From positions 12,329,282 through 12,393,281 of the forward strand of contig OX439039.1 of the NCBI GenBank assembly GCA_949317995.1: a stretch of DNA of 64,000 nucleotides, in the 5' to 3' direction. Each line of letters opens with the position of its first letter. Within the stretch, counting starts at the first letter, position 1. The stretch comes from Acholoe squamosa (taxonomy: Eukaryota; Annelida; Polychaeta; Phyllodocida; Polynoidae). The position numbers were made by a program, and so were the translations under genes. A model generated the notes under the pieces. That model had not been told where the DNA came from, made no database searches, and saw only the letters and a program-made list of their open reading frames with translations. Below, piece by piece: positions 59,030 to 64,000 of this stretch.

Positions 59030-61949
59030 TTAGGCAGATTTCTTCGCATGCTTCTTCTTAAGAAGAGCTAGAGCCGACTCGGGAGTGCCGTCCCACTCGT
59101 CGAGATCGACTCCGAATACCCTCATGAACTTGGTGTTCAAGTTGGTATTCCGGGTGATTTCTTCTTTGACACGTTTCTCCAAGACGTGTACGTCCATAGC
59201 TGCCTTTTCTTGGGCAGCTGCGGCAGCCGAATGAGGGTCTCGAGGCGCTGCTTTTCAGCATCCGCAACCTCCTTCATACACAACAGGGTATCATTAAGAA
59301 GACCCTGATGGAATTCTGTCGCCTTCTCGCGGACACGTTTCTCCCAGTGGGTGTAGATGTCCTTCTGGACATCTGCTTCCCCCTGGCGAGACTTCTCAAA
59401 CCAAACTTCCGCATTACCGGTTTTAATGGTAATGGCGTCTTTTGGTTTCTCTGGTGCAGCAACAGCCTTGGGGGGAGTCGATGCGGCCTGAGGACCACTT
59501 CCGGGTGTTGGACTTCCGGACACGCCTGCTGTTGGCATACAGTAGGTTGGAGGCTGGTTCTGCTTCAGCCCCATCTGCAGATAAAGATTTAACTGCTCCG
59601 GGGTGAAGTTGACTGGGGTGGCGGCTGGAGCGGATGCGGATCCGGCGGCAGCAGGTGCTGAGGTCTTCTTGGGAACAAGTCGACCACCCTTTCCAACGAC
59701 CAAGGTCTGGCTCTCAGGTCCAGGTCCCTGGGTCAAGGACGGAAAGTTGCGGGGGTTAACTTTCCCAGGCTTTGATACTGCGCCAGCGTATCCGGCAGGT
59801 TCGGGTTTCTTGAACACAGGAGTGCCCTGAACCTGCTCATGGGGGTGCCGAGCCAGAGGAGACCTGGAGCGGTCATCTGCTCTGACTTTAGCAGTGGTGG
59901 TCTGACCATTACCGTTACCACCACGGTTCTGATCCCTTCTGCTCCTTTCACGAGCTCTCTTTCCCTCCTTGCCGGATTCCTCGCATTTCTGCCAGAGAGA
60001 CTCGTGCATGTCCAGCTTACCCTTTCCAGGAGTCAGGACTATCTTTGCGCGGAGTTTCGAATCCTTGGTCTTCGGAACCTCGCAGAGGACTTGGTCCCCT
60101 GGTCGGATCTTAGACCAAGCATCCTCGCTCAGACTGTCGAACTCCTTCATGAGTTCCTGATGAAGCTCCATGATATGCTTCCGAGCCCCATCTAAACCTT
60201 CTGCATGGCATTTCTTCTGGTGCCTCGCCAGATCGCTACGTCAGCTATATTGAACCTTCGTAGTGCACTTCTTGCCCTTCTTACCATAACTCGGATCACA
60301 AATGTAAACCGGGTGATGGTGGAAGTGGGCCTCTACCAGATGCCTTTGGAACCGGGCTGGAGTACTCCAGGTCCGGACCGAGACATCACTCGCATCCTGG
60401 CAGATAGAGAAGGGACAGGACTTCTGGTCGTCACCGTACCACTTCTCAAGAGCCCAACGCAGCTTTCTCCTCTGGGTATAAGTGTAATACCCTTCGGTGT
60501 GGTTTAGCATAAGCCACATCTTTCGATAGGCTTTGCTTGGATTGGGGTCCTCGTCTGAAAGACGCATCCAATCTTCATCATCTGACTCATTATTTTTATT
60601 GACTGAGTCCGGGCAGGCATATAGGGTGGAGCCGTCCTTCTTTACTCTGTAGGCACAGTCGGAGAAACACGTCGGAATCCGGGTTTTGAATCCGGATTTG
60701 GCGTTAGCCCATCGTTCAGCCTCGGTTTGAGTAGATGGGGTGGCCTTTTCATCATACTCAACCGAGGACTCGTGTACCGATTCCTCGTCTGACGACTCAA
60801 CCTCCATGGCAGTACTGCCAGTGGCTGAGGTGCTAGCTTTCGGCTCGGCTCTAGCAGAATCCGGTAGATGCTTGAGCTTCCGAGCAGCAGACCTCCTGTT
60901 CTTACTGACCTTCCAGTCTTCCTCCGGTTCCTGGGTTCCGGATGCGCTGGAGGTCGAGGCTTCTACCGGGGTGGTAGTACTGCCGGTGGCTGATGCAGAA
61001 CCGGCTGTGCTTCGGGTCGCAAGCTTCAGGTCGGGGATAGGAGGTGCGGGTACTTCCGCTGCCCTCTTAGCCTCTTGCTGGGCCTCCTGTTCTGCAGTCA
61101 TTCGATGGACGAGAACCGTCAGAAGGGCTGCACTCCGGTTCATGCCTGTTAGCGAATTGTTTTGAACATCCACTAACTCTTGCTCGGTTATGTAGTAACC
61201 GTCATCCCACTGTTCAAAGTTGGCAGCGGCTTCCCGAAACTCCTTCGTGGTCCGGTACTGGGGCCGGGTGGCACAAGGACGTGGGTAAGTCTGCCCCTCA
61301 GGTTCTGAGACGCAGCCTACCCAATCAATGTTCGTCGCCTTGACGTTCCACAGGGTCTTATCCGGCTTCAGATATCCTCCGAGCAGGAAAGCTCTGTTGG
61401 CTTCATACACTACTTCGCGGAAAGCAGCGTCCACCATGAGTCCCCGTTGGAACCACGGCCAGTCTCGGAGCCATTCGGGAGGCATCCTATCCAGCTGTTC
61501 GGGGATCATGACGCCCTCGATAGCTATCCTCACCTTCGGGTCCAACCTAACTGGTGTACCGTCAGCATAGGTCACTTGTGCCTGTAGTTCCGGGTGGACG
61601 TACAGGTAGCGACCATCATACTCTGCAGGGAACGGGTCAGCCACTGCTGGCTTCCACTGGTCCTTCGGTCCGTCGACCTGTGCGGTCTCGGACCCAGTCG
61701 CTGCGGGTTCAGCACTCGTAGCCCCTCCGGATCCCTCGGGTGGGAGTGGAGATAGCATTTCTCTGGCTCATTCAGTGAGAATGAGGCCAGCTTCTCCTCG
61801 AACGAGTGATCCGTGGGTTCCTCCACGTCCATCATCTCGCTCTCTTCCTGTGTAACAGGTGACAAAGCTTCCGGAAAAGCTTCTGCGGACGGAGTCAGCT
61901 TATCCCGGTCACTGGATAGCTTGGCTGCAGCTACGGATTCCTCAGCCAT
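59030..61949 (-). pseudogene. Extra ORF downstream of integrase, broken by two frameshifts and one TGA
   Basis: An ATG at 61949 opens a frame that shifts near 61758 and continues to TGA at 60241. The same frame is open beyond that TGA to about 59230, where a second frameshift leads to a clean TAA at 59030. Together this suggests one original protein of roughly 950-1,000 residues. Visible: acidic N-terminus, W-P-W-F-Q-R-G motifs, Ser/Thr-rich linkers, a C2H2-like zinc finger, and a second one split by the TGA (C...C upstream, R-H-x3-C-H downstream). Then come basic and Ala/Pro-rich regions and a charged, possibly coiled-coil C-terminus. I do not recognise the family; it has no signal peptide or membrane segment, so it is not an obvious envelope. 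Confidence 0.65.
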
Positions 61950-62151
61950 GACTGGGGAATCGCTCACGGGAGTAAACTACTCCTTTTTCCGGCTTTTACG
62001 GCGCCGGGCCGACACAGACGGAGTCTGCCTACTGAGAGACAGACTCTGAGGGTGCACCAAAGGTTTGCTAGACGGCAAAATCCAAGGAGGGGAGTACACT
62101 TGTCTGCCTTGAACGTTACCGAAAAACAATATGGCGACAGGCCAGCTTTCG

Positions 62152-62173
62152 TGACGTCATTTCCCCGCACGTG
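62152..62173 (-). promoter_or_regulatory. CRE and E-box pair before the extra ORF
   Basis: A perfect palindromic TGACGTCA (62152-62159) and CACGTG (62168-62173) lie in the 450-bp gap between integrase and the extra ORF, with ATGGCGAC at 62131-62138. Both sites are palindromic, so strand is formal. They could drive a subgenomic transcript; this is inference. Confidence 0.35.
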
Positions 62174-62396
62174 CTACAAGCGGAACATCAACAAACTGAT
62201 TGTTTTTAGCTAATTATCGCTCACGCCGATGACTCGTCTGGGGATTTAAGTGGAGATTATGGAAAGCTTAAGCAAATCCACCGGATTATCCGTCCACTAC
62301 CCATTGGTACATCATGCGGCGGCGACAAATAAGCCTTTCGGGTCAATTGTCATCCGTTCCTCTAAATGTAAACATTACACCCGTTGTGTATACAGG

Positions 62397-64000
62397 TTAG
62401 GTCACTGCAGTCCTTTGGGCAATTCGAGGGCTGCGACGAACGTATCTCCCCTTCTCGGATAGTTCTTTATCGGACCTGACAGTCTGAAGAGCCTTTTCTA
62501 GGTATTTCTTAGCCTTCGAGACACCTTTCCTCTTCTTCTTGTCTTCACCTGCCGAGACTTTTTTAACTCCCCCACGCTTAATCGGTGTTGGCGTGGGTGC
62601 CACTGATTCGGAACACTTCTTAGGCCTACCACGGCCTCGCTTCACTGTAGTGTTCTTTACCTGGTCTATTATACGATTCTGGTTCAGGATCTTTCCGGAA
62701 CCTTCACCATACATTTCTGTGGAGGTCTCCCTCCCAGACCATTTCCTCAATCTAGCCACATTTGACTTGTAAAGTCGACCAAGGTCAGATTTAATAATTA
62801 CGGTACAATCACTGATAACTTGTGTTACCGTGAAGGGACCATCCCAATTAGACGCTAATTTTATGTGTCTAAGTGGTTCATGTAATCTTAGAAGTCTGTC
62901 TCCGGATTGGAATTTCCGATGCTTTAGATCGGTATCATATCCAGCTTTCTGCCATTTGGCACTTTTCTCCAAATCAATTCGGACAGACTCATATGCTTTT
63001 TTAAATCTGTCTCTTAAACATTCCACAAAAACTACATGGCAAGGTAGTTCCGGGTCCATCCCTACGACTCCAAATACTAAGTCGGCAGGCATTATCAGAT
63101 CCTCTCCGAATACTAAAAGGTTCGGGGTACAATTTGTACTTGAATGGACCGTACTGTTATAAGCATGTGTCACAAAATGACATTGCTCATCCCAGTCGTC
63201 CATGTGTTCTTTGATGAGTGACTTTAGAACTTGGATAAGGGTTCTATTGAACCTTTCTACCAATCCGTCGCATTGTTGCCTATACGGGTTGGTTCTAGTC
63301 TTACAAATAGCTAAGTATTCGCACATACCCTGCCAGAGATTTGATTCGAATTCTCTGCCTTGGTCACTGTGTAGCATTAATGGTACACCGAAACTTAGTA
63401 CCCAACCTTTTACAAAGGCTTCGGCACAAGTAACTGCTTTGTGGTCCGGTAGTGGAAATACTTTAGTGTATTTTGTGTAATAATCACACACTACCATCAT
63501 ACAGGTATTATCATTAGCGGTTGTATTCAATCCACTAATGATATCTACCCCGATTCTTGCGAATCTAACTCCGAACAGTTCTTGGGATAGGGGAAGTTTG
63601 CCCATCCCGGGTCCGGGTTTGTTTTTACAACAATCCGGACAGGTGATTACCCATCTTTGCAAGTCTCTTGTCATGCCACGCCAGTAGTATTTCTTGGAAA
63701 GTCGTGCTAACGAGCGTTTCCTTCCGAAATGACCACTGGTCCGATGTCCATGACAGAAGTACATAATGTCATGTCTCATGGCATGTGGTATCACCACTTG
63801 CATGATTTTCTCACCATTATTACATGGCTTCCAACGGTATAACACGCCTTTCCGGACTTCAAGCTCGGTCCATTGAGCAAGAAACCTTCTCATTTCTCGA
63901 TTTTCCAGAGAGACTTCAGGTCTAACTGGACAGATACCCTTTGGTACTAATTGCAGTAGCTGCGCAGTTATCGAGTCAGCTTCCTGGAAACGTCGTATGT
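62397..64000 (-). CDS. Gypsy Pol C-terminus: integrase with AT-hook-like tail (partial)
   Basis: The frame is open from the window edge to TAG near 62397, with no break. Visible in order: the RNase H to integrase linker; an H-G-H-x5-H-F-G and C-P-D-C zinc-binding module with Y-Y-W-R-G-M; and the catalytic core D (V-D-I-I-S-G), D (H-S-D-Q-G-R-E-F) and E (V-E-R-F-N-R-T). Next come the G-P-F-T-V end domain and a basic tail with K-R-G-R-G-R-P-K-K, an AT-hook-like motif. The integrase inserts the element's cDNA into the host genome. This part looks intact, in contrast to the ORF that follows. Confidence 0.93.
   Translation of the reverse strand, partial: IRRFQEADSITAQLLQLVPKGICPVRPEVSLENREMRRFLAQWTELEVRKGVLYRWKPCNNGEKIMQVVIPHAMRHDIMYFCHGHRTSGHFGRKRSLARLSKKYYWRGMTRDLQRWVITCPDCCKNKPGPGMGKLPLSQELFGVRFARIGVDIISGLNTTANDNTCMMVVCDYYTKYTKVFPLPDHKAVTCAEAFVKGWVLSFGVPLMLHSDQGREFESNLWQGMCEYLAICKTRTNPYRQQCDGLVERFNRTLIQVLKSLIKEHMDDWDEQCHFVTHAYNSTVHSSTNCTPNLLVFGEDLIMPADLVFGVVGMDPELPCHVVFVECLRDRFKKAYESVRIDLEKSAKWQKAGYDTDLKHRKFQSGDRLLRLHEPLRHIKLASNWDGPFTVTQVISDCTVIIKSDLGRLYKSNVARLRKWSGRETSTEMYGEGSGKILNQNRIIDQVKNTTVKRGRGRPKKCSESVAPTPTPIKRGGVKKVSAGEDKKKRKGVSKAKKYLEKALQTVRSDKELSEKGRYVRRSPRIAQRTAVT

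Larger units (their letters stand above)
57101..64000 (-). mobile_element. Ty3/gypsy LTR retrotransposon, 3' two-thirds or less
   Basis: Reading on the - strand from the window edge: end of pol (integrase), an extra broken ORF, about 1.5 kb of AT-rich non-coding DNA, a polypurine tract (57486-57475), and a TG...CA 3' LTR (57474-57101). RT, protease, gag and the 5' LTR lie outside. The possible target duplication on the visible side is aatat (57096-57100). Confidence 0.85.

Noticed and set aside
59030..61949. Envelope gene in the gypsy element
   Set aside because: No signal peptide, fusion peptide or transmembrane segment is visible in any part of the region.

Overview
The window is animal nuclear DNA, about 40% G+C by eye, with GT-AG introns, many short inverted-repeat transposons, AT microsatellites and retrotransposon remnants. 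No ribosomal, mitochondrial or prokaryotic signal is visible. Gene content (an unconventional myosin with an SH2 tail, a SEA-domain membrane mucin, Penelope-like and Ty3/gypsy elements) suggests a marine invertebrate such as a lancelet, echinoderm, hemichordate or mollusc. The species cannot be fixed from the sequence alone.

Two protein-coding genes were assembled by eye from splice sites and codon phase. The first (+ strand, 4124-35213, 32 exons, 5' end missing) encodes an unconventional myosin. It has an intact ATPase motor, one IQ motif, a short charged helix, an SH2 domain of the HSH2D/SH2D2A/SH2D7 type, and a long low-complexity tail. The tail contains tandemly duplicated short exons and a proline-rich exon. 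The second (- strand, 55238-39769, 10 exons, apparently complete, about 1,463 residues) encodes a type I membrane mucin. It has a signal peptide split by an intron, roughly 1,100 residues of Thr-Thr-Thr-Pro repeats, a SEA domain with a G-S-V cleavage-type motif, a Cys-rich module, one transmembrane helix and a short tyrosine-containing cytoplasmic tail. The two genes converge and their stop codons lie about 4.6 kb apart.

Layout: 1-2.7 kb holds repeats and an internally deleted Ty3/gypsy-type LTR element. 2.7-35.2 kb holds the myosin gene, with MITE-filled introns. 35.2-39.8 kb is the intergenic or 3' UTR space between the converging genes. 39.8-55.2 kb is the mucin gene, with a Penelope-like remnant, a hammerhead-ribozyme-like core and inverted MITE copies in its introns. 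55.8-56.6 kb is a LINE reverse-transcriptase fragment. 57.1-64.0 kb is the 3' part of a large Ty3/gypsy retrotransposon on the - strand: integrase, then a broken and unrecognised zinc-finger-like ORF downstream of it, then polypurine tract and LTR.

The most unusual items are the SH2-tailed myosin with Gln at its TEDS position and its repeated tail exons, the extra ORF downstream of the gypsy integrase with a possible internal promoter, the hammerhead-like core beside the Penelope remnant, and a dispersed 66-70 bp palindrome family with three copies here. All exon joins were made by hand from splice sites and reading phase; no alignment or transcript data were available.
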